A stretch of DNA of 64,000 nucleotides from Cellulomonas fimi (GCF_028583725.1 NZ_CP110680.1:558001-622000); one strand, 5' to 3'; counted from the stretch's first letter, positions 9,260-20,282 are shown. Notes: generated by a model from the sequence alone, not told the origin. Numbers and translations: made by a program.

Positions 9260-9652
9260 TCAGCGACCGAACAGCCGCCGCCAGCCCGACGACGGCTTGG
9301 ACGGGAGCAGGCCCGGGACGTCGCCGGGCGCGCCACCCGACGCAGCACCGGACCCGGGGGCGGGCGCGGCCGCCGGGCGTGCGACGGCGGGGGCCACGAG
9401 CGTCGCGCGGACCTCGGTGAGCAGGGCGTCGACCTGCACCTCGTCGTACCCCTCGGTGAACCGGCGGACGCTGAACCGGGCGGCGTCGATCTCGGCGACG
9501 GTGACGGGATCCGTCGTCGGCTCGCCGCCCTCGCGGGCGCGCAGCGTGCGGGCGACGCGGTCGAGGAGGTCGTCGACCTCGTCCTGGTCGTACCCGTCGC
9601 GGAACTTCGTGGCGGTGAACCTCGCCCGCAGGACGTCGTCGGCGGTCAGCAC
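9260..9652 (-). CDS. DivIVA-domain protein with two DivIVA motifs
   Basis: A 130-aa protein that begins VLTADDVLRARFTATKF and continues RDGYDQDEVDDLLDRV, closely matching the membrane-binding N-terminus of DivIVA/Wag31. A second, weaker copy follows at about residues 55-85 (ARFSVRRFTEGYDEVQVDAL). The rest is an Ala/Pro/Gly linker and a basic end, WRRLFGR. It lacks the long coiled coil needed for polar scaffolding, so it is not the main DivIVA but one of the short actinobacterial proteins with tandem motifs. The start is GTG at 9652, since the motif must begin at the N-terminus; the ribosome site is weak. It lies 41 nt downstream of the HAD phosphatase gene. Confidence 0.82.
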   Translation of the reverse strand: MLTADDVLRARFTATKFRDGYDQDEVDDLLDRVARTLRAREGGEPTTDPVTVAEIDAARFSVRRFTEGYDEVQVDALLTEVRATLVAPAVARPAAAPAPGSGAASGGAPGDVPGLLPSKPSSGWRRLFGR

Positions 9653-9693
9653 GCGCCCATCGTGCCGCCGGGACGCGCCCGCGCCCAGGCCGG

Positions 9694-10554
9694 TCACCCG
9701 ATCGCGATGCCCAGCGCGGACGCGATCGTGCGGACGACGCCGTTGTCGTTGTTCGACGGGGCGACGAAGCGCGCGTGCGCGCGGACCTCGGGGTGCGCGT
9801 TGTCCATCGCGAACGACCACGCGGCGGCGTCGAGCATGCCGAGGTCGTTGAAGTAGTCGCCGAACGCCATGGTCTGGTCGCGCGTGACGCCGAGCTGCTC
9901 CTGGACGCGTCGCAGCGCGGCGCCCTTGTCGACCGTGCGGCTCATGACGTCGACCCAGTGCTGGCCGGACACGACGACGCGCGACTCGCGGCGCAGCTCG
10001 GACAGCGCGGGACCGGCGCCGCGCTCGGCGGGTCCGAAGTCGTAGACGGCGACCTTGAGCACGTCGTCGTCGACGGCGCGCAGGTCGTCGACGACCTCCA
10101 GGAGCGCGTAGTAGGGCCGGCACTGCGCGAGGAACCGGTCGTCGGCCCGCTCGACGTACGCGGACCGCTTGCCGCACAGGACGGTCCCGACGTCGAGGCC
10201 CGCGGCGGCCTCGGCCCGCACCACGTCCACGACGTCGTGCGCGGTCGCCGTCTCCAGGGTGTCCGACGCGAGCTCGACGCCGCCGCGCACCACGTATGCG
10301 CCGTTCTCCGCGACGTAGACGAGGTCGTCGCGGCCGATCTGGGCGCGCAGCGTCGCGTACTGCCGGCCGCTCGCGGGGCACACCATGACGCCGCGCGCGA
10401 GCAGCTCGTCGAGCAGCGGCCAGAACGTCGGGTGCACGCGCTTGTCGTCGTCGAGCAGCGACCCGTCCATGTCGAGCGCCACCAGGCGCACGTCGGGCAC
10501 CTCGTCGAGGACGGGCGGTTCCAGCACGGGGGTCTCGGCGCTCACCCGGCCCAT
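9694..10554 (-). CDS. Cof-type HAD superfamily phosphatase
   Basis: A 286-aa HAD hydrolase of the Cof/YbjI class, which dephosphorylates sugar phosphates and nucleotide-like phosphates. Motif I is LVALDMDGSLLDDD (nucleophile aspartate at about residue 28), and motif IV is AFGDYFNDLGMLDAA near the C-terminus. A type-C2 cap lies between them. The start MGRVSAETPV at 10554 gives a normal family length plus a short N-terminal extension. It probably shares a transcript with the downstream DivIVA-motif gene. The substrate is not predictable. Confidence 0.92.
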   Translation of the reverse strand: MGRVSAETPVLEPPVLDEVPDVRLVALDMDGSLLDDDKRVHPTFWPLLDELLARGVMVCPASGRQYATLRAQIGRDDLVYVAENGAYVVRGGVELASDTLETATAHDVVDVVRAEAAAGLDVGTVLCGKRSAYVERADDRFLAQCRPYYALLEVVDDLRAVDDDVLKVAVYDFGPAERGAGPALSELRRESRVVVSGQHWVDVMSRTVDKGAALRRVQEQLGVTRDQTMAFGDYFNDLGMLDAAAWSFAMDNAHPEVRAHARFVAPSNNDNGVVRTIASALGIAIG

Positions 10555-10626
10555 CCTCGCAAACGGCCACGCACCGACCCCGCCGCCGCGGCGCCCGCCC
10601 GGACGGACCGCCCGTCCGGGTCGCCT

Positions 10627-10678
10627 TTCACGCCTGCGGCGAACACGGGCAGTGGGGGGTACCCCCTGTGGTTAGCAT
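10627..10678 (+). promoter_or_regulatory. clpC promoter region with candidate ClgR site and GC palindrome
   Basis: Positions 10627-10644 read TTCACGCCTGCGGCGAAC, close to the actinobacterial ClgR activator consensus (CGC, five bases, GCG, then A/T-A/T). A perfect 12-bp palindrome GGGGGTACCCCC lies at 10655-10666. TAGCAT at 10673-10678 in the context GTTAGCAT is a plausible -10 element. ClgR control of clp genes is known in Corynebacterium and Streptomyces; the site here is inferred. Confidence 0.5.
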
Positions 10679-10755
10679 CGAACAACGCCGCTCGTCGTCG
10701 CCCACCGGCCGCCGCCCCGGGTACCCGGCGAGCACGTCGCTCGTGAGGAGTGCAC

Positions 10756-13338
<2,583 letters not shown>

Positions 13339-13356
13339 CGCCGACCGCCTGACCGC

Positions 13357-13392
13357 AGGAGGCCCGGTCCCCACGAGGGGGCCGGGCCTCCT
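13357..13392. terminator. Bidirectional hairpin terminator between clpC and the DUF4862-like gene
   Basis: AGGAGGCCCGGTCCCC at 13357-13372 pairs with 13377-13392 around a 4-nt loop: 16 pairs including one G-U. It starts 18 nt after the clpC stop and ends 6 nt before the end of the convergent gene. There is no T-tract, as is usual in actinobacteria. Confidence 0.85.
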
Positions 13393-13398
13393 GGCGTC

Positions 13399-14358
13399 TC
13401 AGCGGGCCACGGGGGCGGGGCGTGCGGCGGCCACCTGGTCGATCGTCGCGGTGACGACCGCGAGGCGGGTGGCGACGTCGGCGTCGAGCGGGCGGACGCC
13501 CCACTTGAGCCCGATCCGCGGGACGTCGCCGGCTGCCGCGAGGGTGGCCGCGATCTCCGGCGGGCCGAGCAGCGACGCCGACGACGCGGCGAGCGCCGGG
13601 TGGTCGCCGCGCGGTGGGATGTGCATGTCGCCCCACGCGGCTCCCCACGCGGTGTCGGCGTCGGTCGCACCGGACAGGACGAGGAGCCGGAGCAGGCCGG
13701 CGTCGGCGACGGCGCGCGTGTGCGCCACGGGGGTCGCGGTGTCGCGGCCCTCGATCGCGGAGCGTCCCCAGTTGACGACCATGCCGAGCAGGTCGGGCGC
13801 GAGCCCGAACGACTGCACGAGCGCGATCTCGTCGTCGAGGCCGAGGAAGCCCTTGGCGGGCGTCTGCCCGGGCACGAGCGCGTCGCAGTGCTCGACGAGC
13901 AGCTCGGCGCCCGCGAGGTCCCAGCCGAGGATCTCGTCGAGCGAGCGCTCGAACGCGTCCCGTGAGCCGAGGAGCGGGCCGGGCGCGCTGTGCACCTCGA
14001 CGGCGCTGACGCGCCGGACGCCGTGCCGGTCGGCGAGGACGTGCGCGAGGTCGCGGGCGCGGGCCACGTCGTCGATCGCTCGGGCGCGCTGCTCGGCGTC
14101 GGTGGACGCGAGGCCGTAGGCCGGGACGTCGGCGCGGCGCGCGGTCATCGTCGGCACGAGGGAGACGACCAGGTCGCGTACCGCGGGGACGTGCGCGTCG
14201 ATCCAGGCGGGGACGAGCGTCCGGTGCCCCTCGGGCTGGAGCGCGAACTCGAGGCCGGCGAGGTCGAGGTCCGCGACGGCGTCGAAGAACCGGTCCTCGG
14301 CGGCGGGGTCGGTCGGGGCGGTGATGTACGCGGAGACGTACAGGTCGGGCGTCGTCAT
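13399..14358 (-). CDS. DUF4862-like TIM-barrel protein
   Basis: A 319-aa cytosolic protein that resembles the actinobacterial DUF4862 group; the assignment rests on recall of family features and is not firm. Alternating strands and helices with conserved acidic and histidine residues (GLEFALQPEGH, VSAVEVHSAP, ELLVEHCDA, GMVVNWGRSAIEG, GDMHIP, IGLKWGVRP) suggest a xylose-isomerase-like barrel that may bind a metal. It is divergent from the TRAP-kdu operon and shares its 376-bp regulatory region, so a role in uronate or pectin-sugar use, perhaps as an isomerase or epimerase, is a reasonable guess. Confidence 0.65.
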   Translation of the reverse strand: MTTPDLYVSAYITAPTDPAAEDRFFDAVADLDLAGLEFALQPEGHRTLVPAWIDAHVPAVRDLVVSLVPTMTARRADVPAYGLASTDAEQRARAIDDVARARDLAHVLADRHGVRRVSAVEVHSAPGPLLGSRDAFERSLDEILGWDLAGAELLVEHCDALVPGQTPAKGFLGLDDEIALVQSFGLAPDLLGMVVNWGRSAIEGRDTATPVAHTRAVADAGLLRLLVLSGATDADTAWGAAWGDMHIPPRGDHPALAASSASLLGPPEIAATLAAAGDVPRIGLKWGVRPLDADVATRLAVVTATIDQVAAARPAPVAR

Positions 14359-14453
14359 GCGTCCTCCGGGGCGCGTCGGGACGGCCGGAGCGGGTGCGGC
14401 GGGGCCGCCACGGCGCCACGAGCAACGGCTCTTCCCGCCCGGAAGGCGGGGTG

Positions 14454-14511
14454 TTGACCGGTCTGCGACGCTGCGTTACCGTTCCGTTCCGCTAGATGGA
14501 ACTGAGTTCCA
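14454..14511 (+). promoter_or_regulatory. Promoter and IclR-type operator of the TRAP-kdu operon
   Basis: TTGACC at 14454-14459 and TACCGT at 14477-14482 are 17 nt apart and form a good -35/-10 pair. Immediately downstream, TGGAACTGAGTTCCA at 14497-14511 is a perfect palindrome (7-nt arms, 1-nt centre) of the TGGAA/TTCCA type bound by IclR-family regulators. Its position just past the start site suits repression by the IclR protein encoded later in the same cluster. Confidence 0.7.
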
Positions 14512-14540
14512 CGAAAGTCTGACACCGTCGTCCTGACTCC

Positions 14541-14734
14541 CGCAAGCACCCGCACCGCACCTGCACCGCATCCCGCAACTGCACCGCATCCCGCACCGCA
14601 CCTGCACCCGCACCGGCCTGCCCCGCAGTCACCGGCGGGCCGGACCGCCCGCACCCCCCGGATCCATCCCCCGCGCACGCCCTGCGAGCGCCCGAGCGCC
14701 CACGCCCGCCGTGGGCCCGCACCGAGGAGCACCC
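14541..14734 (+). other. C-rich, G-poor 5' leader with 17-nt tandem repeat
   Basis: The leader before the TRAP binding-protein gene is dominated by CAC/CCG words. CTGCACCGCATCCCGCA occurs at 14561-14577 and again at 14579-14595, with related shorter words around it. No ORF fits. Such C-rich, G-poor RNA resembles Rho-utilisation sequence, but this is inference. The ribosome site GAGGAG lies at 14724-14729. Confidence 0.45.
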
Positions 14735-15772
14735 ATGAGGCGAAACACCGTCGTTTCCGTCACCGCGCTCACCTTCGCCGCCGCGCTCGGCCTCGCCGCG
14801 TGCAGCACCGGCACCGGCACCGCCGCCGGCGACAGCACCGGCTCGTCGGGCGGTGAGGCCGCGACCGTCTTCAAGGTCGCGTTCAACCAGCAGCCCAACC
14901 ACCCGCAGTTCCGGGCGCTCGACGCGATGGGCGAGCGCATCAAGGAGCGCACCGACGGCGCGTACGACCTGGAGATCTACCCGAACGAGACCCTGGGCGC
15001 GCAGAAGGAGACCATCGAGCTCGTCCAGTCGGGTGCCGTCGAGTTCTCGGTCGTCGCGAGCCCGCTGATGGAGAACTTCAACCCCGACTTCGTGGTCTTC
15101 AACCTGCCGTTCACGTTCGACTCGCAGGATCACCAGCGCGAGACGACGAACGACCCCGACATCGTGTCCGAGCTGTACTCATCGCTCGACGACCAGGACC
15201 TGCACGTGCTCGCCGCGTTCCACGGCGGTGTCCGGTCGATGTACAACGGCGAGAAGCCGATCGAGACGCCCGCCGACCTCGAGGGCATGAAGGTCCGCGT
15301 CATCGAGTCCGACACGAACATCGAGATGATCCGCCTCATGGGCGGCACCGGGACGCCCATGGGCATGGGCGAGGTGTACGGCGCGCTCCAGTCGGGCGTC
15401 ATCGACGCGGCCGAGAACAACGAGCTCACCTACGCGAACGTCAAGCACGCCGAGGTCGCGCCGTACTTCAGCTACACGCGGCACCTCATGCTGCCCGACT
15501 ACCTCATCACCAACCCGGCGGTCATGGACGGCCTGCCCGACGACGTGCGCGCGATCTTCGAGGAGGAGCTCGCGGCCGCGGTCGAGGAGGAGGGCGACCT
15601 CTGGAAGACCGAGATCGAGGTCGCCAAGGAGATGGCGACCGAGGCTGGTGCCCAGTTCAACGAGGCCGACGCCGACGCGTTCGCCGAGGTCATCCGGCCG
15701 CTCACGGAGTCGAAGCTCGACAACGAGTTCATCCGCGAGATCCACGAGAAGGTCCGCGCCGCGGCCGAGTGA
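14735..15772 (+). CDS. TRAP transporter solute-binding protein (DctP family)
   Basis: A 345-aa lipoprotein that captures an organic acid outside the membrane for the TRAP permease. A signal peptide ends in a lipobox, GLAACS (cysteine near residue 25). The mature part has the DctP hallmarks RIKERTDGAYDLEIYPNETLG and GMKVRVIESDTNIEMIRLMG, and the region around the usual carboxylate-binding arginine is present. The ATG at 14735 has GAGGAG 5 nt upstream. With kduI and kduD in the same operon, the likely ligands are unsaturated or keto uronates from pectin, but the ligand cannot be read from sequence alone. Confidence 0.95.
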   Translation: MRRNTVVSVTALTFAAALGLAACSTGTGTAAGDSTGSSGGEAATVFKVAFNQQPNHPQFRALDAMGERIKERTDGAYDLEIYPNETLGAQKETIELVQSGAVEFSVVASPLMENFNPDFVVFNLPFTFDSQDHQRETTNDPDIVSELYSSLDDQDLHVLAAFHGGVRSMYNGEKPIETPADLEGMKVRVIESDTNIEMIRLMGGTGTPMGMGEVYGALQSGVIDAAENNELTYANVKHAEVAPYFSYTRHLMLPDYLITNPAVMDGLPDDVRAIFEEELAAAVEEEGDLWKTEIEVAKEMATEAGAQFNEADADAFAEVIRPLTESKLDNEFIREIHEKVRAAAE

Positions 15773-15812
15773 CGTCTGACGCCCCCGCGCTCTCGCACCG
15801 AGAGGTCCGTCC

Positions 15813-16421
15813 ATGACATCCCCTCCAGGACCCCCGCCGGCACCGGACGACGGTCCCGACGACGCCGGCACGCGCGCGACGCCGCCCGTGCACACCGAGC
15901 ACGCGCTGCTCACCCGGTTCAAGACGGCGCTCGACGCCGTGCTCCGGGCGGTCTGCGTGACGCTCTTCGCGCTGCTCGTCCTGCTGGTGACGTGGCAGGT
16001 CTTCACGCGCCTCGTGCTGGACGCGCCGAGCGTCTGGTCCGAGGAGGCCGCCCGGTACGTGTTCGTGTGGGTCAGCCTCATCGGCGTCTCCATCGCGACC
16101 GGGGAGAAGGCCGACGTGGCGATCGACTACTTCGTGCTCAAGGCCCCGATCGCCGCGCAGCGCGTGCTGGAGATCGTCGCGTACCTCAGCACCCTCACGT
16201 TCGCCGCCGTCGTCATGGTCTGGGGCGGCTGGACCAACGCGCACCAGACGTGGGACCAGGCCAACCCGGTCCTGCCCGTCTCGGCGGGGGTCCTGTACCT
16301 CGCGGTCCCGGTCGCGGGCGTGCTGTTCGCCTTCTACCTGCTCTACCACCTCGCCGGCACGCTCTCGCGCCGCTACGCGGGGGTCGAGCACACGGCACCC
16401 GAGGAAGGGGTCGAGCTGTGA
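15813..16421 (+). CDS. TRAP transporter small permease (DctQ family)
   Basis: A 202-aa small membrane subunit with four predicted helices, at about residues 40-65, 82-97, 110-135 and 150-170. The family motif of two charged residues before a helix, PSVWSEEAARYVFVWVSLIG, is clear. A 30-residue Pro/Asp-rich cytoplasmic N-terminus precedes the first helix. It pairs with the large permease to use a sodium gradient. Its last codons overlap the start of the large permease gene by 4 nt (GTGA), so the two are translationally coupled. The 40-nt gap after the binding-protein gene places all three on one transcript. Confidence 0.93.
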   Translation: MTSPPGPPPAPDDGPDDAGTRATPPVHTEHALLTRFKTALDAVLRAVCVTLFALLVLLVTWQVFTRLVLDAPSVWSEEAARYVFVWVSLIGVSIATGEKADVAIDYFVLKAPIAAQRVLEIVAYLSTLTFAAVVMVWGGWTNAHQTWDQANPVLPVSAGVLYLAVPVAGVLFAFYLLYHLAGTLSRRYAGVEHTAPEEGVEL

Positions 16422-17725
16422 CCGAGGTCGGACTCGTGACGGCCGTCCTGTTCGGCGGCATGGCCGTGCTCATGGCGATCGGTGCGCCGGTCAGCATCAG
16501 CATCGGCCTGCCGTCGGCGGTCTCGCTCGTCCTCGTCATGGGCCTGGAGGACGGCGCCGCGACGTCCGCGCAGCGGATGTTCAACGGCGTCAACTCGTTC
16601 GCCCTGCTCGCGATCCCGTTCTTCATCCTCGCCGGCGGGATCATGAACAACGGCGGCATCGCGACGCGGCTCATCAACCTCGCGAAGGTGCTCGTGGGCC
16701 GCACGCCCGCCCCGCTCGCCCAGACGAACGTCCTGGCGAACATGCTGTTCGGGGCGATCAGCGGGTCGGCGATCGCGGCGGCGGCGGCGGTCGGCACGAC
16801 GATGTCGCCGATGCAGGCCCGCGAGAGGTACGACCGGGCGTTCACCGCCGCCACGAACGTCGCGTCCGCGCCCAGCGGCATGCTCATCCCGCCGAGCAAC
16901 CTCATGATCATCTACGCGATGGCCAGCGGCAGCGCCTCGGTCGGTGCGCTGTTCCTCGCCGGGTACGTGCCGGGCGTCCTGTGGGGCGTCGCGTGCATGC
17001 TCGTCGTCGCGTGGTACGCCCGACGGCACCCCGAGCTGCGCGAGCCGGTCCGGGCGGACCTGCGTCAGATCGGGACCGTGTTCGTGCAGGCGCTGCCGTC
17101 CCTCGCGCTCGTCGTCGTCGTGATCGGCGGCATCGTCGGCGGCTTCTTCACCGCGACCGAGGGGTCGGCGGTCGCGGTGGTCGCGTCGCTCGTGCTGTCG
17201 TTCCTCTACCGGGCGATCCGGGTGCGGGACCTGCCGCGGATCCTGTACTCCGCGGCCCGCACGAGCTCGGTCGTGATCTTCCTCATCGGGGTCTCGTCGA
17301 TCATGTCGTTCGTCATGAGCTTCACGCGGATGCCGCAGCTCATCGCCGAGAGCCTGTTCGGCTGGACGGACAGCAAGGTCGTCGTGCTGCTCGTGATGAT
17401 GCTGGTGCTGCTCGTCATCGGCATCCCGCTCGACGCGACGCCCGCCGTCCTCATCTTCACGCCGATCTTCCTGCCGATCGCGATGCAGTACGGGATCGAC
17501 CCGGTGCACTTCGGGATCATGCTCACCTTCAACCTCTGCATCGCGATCATCTCGCCACCGTCGGCGCCCGTGCTGTTCGTCGGCGCGCAGGTCGCCGGGG
17601 TGCGGATCGAGCCCGTCATCCGCCACCTCATGCCGTTCTTCCTCGCGCTCGTGGCGGTGCTCTTCCTCGTCGTCTTCGTCCCCGGGCTGTCGCTGTGGCT
17701 GCCCGGACTCTTCGGCCTGCTCTGA
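16418..17725 (+). CDS. TRAP transporter large permease (DctM family)
   Basis: A 435-aa polytopic protein with about 12 hydrophobic segments. It forms the transport channel and is energised by ion gradients. Family features include IPFFILAGGIMNNGGIATRLI, GAISGSAIAAAAAVGTTMSPMQ (split by a loop) and the late LCIAIISPPSAPVLFVG. The start is GTG at 16418, overlapping the DctQ stop, with GAGGAAGGGG upstream; earlier codons in this frame lie inside DctQ and do not look like protein. It completes the uptake system for the uronate operon. Confidence 0.95.
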   Translation: MTEVGLVTAVLFGGMAVLMAIGAPVSISIGLPSAVSLVLVMGLEDGAATSAQRMFNGVNSFALLAIPFFILAGGIMNNGGIATRLINLAKVLVGRTPAPLAQTNVLANMLFGAISGSAIAAAAAVGTTMSPMQARERYDRAFTAATNVASAPSGMLIPPSNLMIIYAMASGSASVGALFLAGYVPGVLWGVACMLVVAWYARRHPELREPVRADLRQIGTVFVQALPSLALVVVVIGGIVGGFFTATEGSAVAVVASLVLSFLYRAIRVRDLPRILYSAARTSSVVIFLIGVSSIMSFVMSFTRMPQLIAESLFGWTDSKVVVLLVMMLVLLVIGIPLDATPAVLIFTPIFLPIAMQYGIDPVHFGIMLTFNLCIAIISPPSAPVLFVGAQVAGVRIEPVIRHLMPFFLALVAVLFLVVFVPGLSLWLPGLFGLL

Positions 17726-17766
17726 GCCGGCCCACCCGACCTGCACCCCGACCCGGAAGGTTCCCG

Positions 17767-18606
17767 ATGGATCAGCGGTACGCCACCAGCCCCGAGCACG
17801 TGCGCGGGGCGGACACCGAGGAGCTGCGGCGGCGGTTCCTCGTCCAGGACCTGTTCGCCGACGACGAGGCCCGTGCCGTCCACACGCACCACGACCGCGT
17901 CGTGCTCGTGGGCGTCGTCCCGGCCACCGGGCCGCTCGCGCTGCCGGCGTTCCCCGAGCTGCGGTCCGCGCACTTCCTCGAGCGTCGCGAGGCGGGCGTC
18001 GTCAACGTCGGCGGGCCGGGCACGGTCACCGTCGACGGCGAGACCCACGCCGTCGACCGCGGTGCGTTCCTGTACGTCGGACGCGGTGCGCGCGACGTCG
18101 TGCTCGCGTCGACGGAACCGACGGGACCCGACGGCCCGGCCGCGTTCTACGTGTTCTCCGCGCCGGCGCACACGTCGTACCCGACGACCCTCGTCGGGCC
18201 CGAGGGCGGGACGGTGCGCGAGCTCGGCGACGCCCTGACGTCGAACCGTCGCACGCTGCGGCAGGTGATCCACGAGGGTGGCGTGCGCAGCTGCCAGGTC
18301 GTCATGGGCATGACGACGCTGCACCCCGGCAGCATGTGGAACACCATGCCGGCCCACACCCACGACCGGCGCACGGAGGTCTACCTGTACGTCGACGTGC
18401 CCGACGACGCCCGCGTCGTGCACCTCCTCGGCGAGCCGACCGAGACCCGGCACCTGCTCGTCGCGAACCGCGAGGCCGTCCTCGCGCCGAGCTGGTCCGT
18501 GCACTCGGGGGTCGGTACCGCGAGCTACGGGTTCATCTGGGCCATGGCAGGCGAGAATCAGTCGTTCGACGACATGGATGGGCATCCCATCACCGACATG
18601 CGCTAG
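17767..18606 (+). CDS. kduI: 5-dehydro-4-deoxy-D-glucuronate isomerase KduI
   Basis: A 279-aa cupin-fold isomerase that converts 5-keto-4-deoxyuronate to 2,5-diketo-3-deoxygluconate in pectin breakdown. It starts MDQRYATSPEHVRGADTEEL, as in family members, and has the metal-binding cluster MWNTMPAHTHDRRTEVYLY (two histidines and a glutamate near residues 198-206). The length matches KduI (about 278). GGAAGG lies just upstream of the ATG at 17767. It follows the TRAP genes and precedes IclR and KduD, giving uptake and the first two catabolic steps in one unit. Confidence 0.97.
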   Translation: MDQRYATSPEHVRGADTEELRRRFLVQDLFADDEARAVHTHHDRVVLVGVVPATGPLALPAFPELRSAHFLERREAGVVNVGGPGTVTVDGETHAVDRGAFLYVGRGARDVVLASTEPTGPDGPAAFYVFSAPAHTSYPTTLVGPEGGTVRELGDALTSNRRTLRQVIHEGGVRSCQVVMGMTTLHPGSMWNTMPAHTHDRRTEVYLYVDVPDDARVVHLLGEPTETRHLLVANREAVLAPSWSVHSGVGTASYGFIWAMAGENQSFDDMDGHPITDMR

Positions 18607-18633
18607 CGCGCCGACGACGACAGGTGGACGGAC

Positions 18634-19449
18634 ATGGTCTCCGGCTCGACGCCAGCACCCCGCACGCGAGCGGGCGACGAGCCCGACCAGCCCGTCCGCC
18701 TCGACCAGGCGCCCGGCGCGAGCGAGAAGACGCTGCTCGTGCTCGAGGCCGCGATGGCGCACGGCCGGTTCACCGACGTCGTCGAGGCCACGGGGCTCGC
18801 GAAGGCCACCACGCACCGGATCCTCGCGACGCTCATCGAGCGCCAGTTCGTCGCGGTCGCCGCCGACGGCACGTACCTGCCCGGCCCGAAGATCCTGTCG
18901 CTCGCCGGGCAGGCCATGGCGCGCATCGACATCACGGCGATCGCGCAGCCGTTCGTCGACGAGCTCGTCGAGAAGACGCACTGCACCGTCCACGTCGGGG
19001 TCAAGAACGGCGACGAGATCGTGTACCTGATCCGCGCCGACTCCGACAAGCCGTACCTCATGCCGTCGCGGGTCGGTCTCGCGATCCCGCTGCACACGTC
19101 GGGGATCGGGAAGGTCGTCCTCGGCGGGTTCACCGACCAGGGGCTCGAACGGTTCGTCGAGCGGGTGGGCCTGCCGCGGCGGACCCCGAACACCATCACC
19201 ACGCTCGACGGGCTGCGGGCCGAGGTCGCCGAGATCCGGCGGCTCGGGTACGCGCTCGACCGCGAGGAGAACGTCCCGGGCGTCGCGTGCGTCGCGGCGC
19301 CGATCTACGACACCACGCACACCGTCACCTACGGGATCAGCATCTCGACGCTGACCCTCGAGCACAGCATCGACCAGATCGAGGCGATGGCCCCCCTGGC
19401 CGTCGAGGCCGCGCAGAAGATCTCCGCGGCGCTCGGTCACACGGGCTGA
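18634..19449 (+). CDS. IclR family regulator, probably KdgR-like
   Basis: A 271-aa IclR protein. The N-terminal winged HTH covers about residues 28-85 (SEKTLLVLEAAMAHGRF, VVEATGLAKATTHRILATL) and the C-terminal effector domain follows (VDELVEKTHCTVHVGVKNGD, ASIYDTTHTVT-type region, terminal AAQKISAALG). IclR-family KdgR proteins repress pectin genes in other bacteria and respond to keto-deoxy sugars. Location between kduI and kduD, and a perfect IclR-type palindrome at the operon promoter (14497-14511), make local control very likely. The first 25 residues are a Pro/Asp-rich extension, and a later start is possible. Confidence 0.93.
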   Translation: MVSGSTPAPRTRAGDEPDQPVRLDQAPGASEKTLLVLEAAMAHGRFTDVVEATGLAKATTHRILATLIERQFVAVAADGTYLPGPKILSLAGQAMARIDITAIAQPFVDELVEKTHCTVHVGVKNGDEIVYLIRADSDKPYLMPSRVGLAIPLHTSGIGKVVLGGFTDQGLERFVERVGLPRRTPNTITTLDGLRAEVAEIRRLGYALDREENVPGVACVAAPIYDTTHTVTYGISISTLTLEHSIDQIEAMAPLAVEAAQKISAALGHTG

Positions 19450-19490
19450 CCGCACCGGTCGCCCACGGCGCACCGGAGGAGAGCACGCCC

Positions 19491-20282
19491 ATGACGACCG
19501 CCCCCAGCACCTCGGCCGACTACACGGCCCGTCTGTTCGGGCTGACCGGCCGGCTCGCGGTCGTCACCGGCGCGAGCCGCGGCATCGGGCTCGCGATCGC
19601 CGAGGCCCTCGCGTGGTCGGGCGCGGACGTCGTCGGCGTCAGCCACTCGCTGCCGCCGGGTGCGAGCGACGTGCGGGCCGCCGTGGAGGCCGCCGGGCGG
19701 ACGTTCACCCCGCTGCGCGCCGACCTCGCCGACCGTGCCGCCGTCGCCGCGCTCGCCGCCGACCTCGCCGGCCGGGACGTCGACATCCTGGTCAACAACG
19801 GTGGCACGATCCGCCGCACGCCCGCGGTCGACCACTCCGACGAGGACTTCGACCACGTGCTCGACGTCAACCTGCGCTCGGCGTTCGTGCTCTCGCGCGA
19901 GGTCGGGCGCACGATGGTCGCGCGCGGGTCGGGGCGGATCGTCAACGTCGCGTCGATGCTGAGCTTCCAGGGCGGGATCACCGTGCCCGGGTACACCGCG
20001 TCGAAGTCGGCGCTCGCGGGGCTGACGCGTGCGCTCGCGAACGAGTGGGCGTCGTCGGGCGTGCACGTCAACGCGGTCGCGCCGGGGTACGTCGCGACCG
20101 CGAACACCGACGACCTGCGGCAGGACCGCGCGCGTGCGCAGGAGATCCTCGCGCGCATCCCCGCCCACCGGTGGGCGACGCCGTCGGACGTCGCGGGCGC
20201 GGTCGTGTTCCTGTGCTCGCCGGCCGCCGACTACGTGCACGGCGCGGTCCTCCCCGTGGACGGCGGCTGGCTCGCGCGCTGA
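19491..20282 (+). CDS. kduD: 2-dehydro-3-deoxy-D-gluconate 5-dehydrogenase KduD
   Basis: A 263-aa short-chain dehydrogenase that reduces 2,5-diketo-3-deoxygluconate to KDG with NAD(P)H. It has the nucleotide motif TGASRGIGLAIA (about residues 24-35), the NNGG motif, the catalytic serine in NVASMLSFQGG and the YxxxK pair in PGYTASKSALAG. It ends in VLPVDGGWLAR, characteristic of KduD. The ATG at 19491 has GGAGGA 10 nt upstream. KDG kinase and aldolase are not in the window, so the pathway must continue elsewhere. Confidence 0.95.
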   Translation: MTTAPSTSADYTARLFGLTGRLAVVTGASRGIGLAIAEALAWSGADVVGVSHSLPPGASDVRAAVEAAGRTFTPLRADLADRAAVAALAADLAGRDVDILVNNGGTIRRTPAVDHSDEDFDHVLDVNLRSAFVLSREVGRTMVARGSGRIVNVASMLSFQGGITVPGYTASKSALAGLTRALANEWASSGVHVNAVAPGYVATANTDDLRQDRARAQEILARIPAHRWATPSDVAGAVVFLCSPAADYVHGAVLPVDGGWLAR

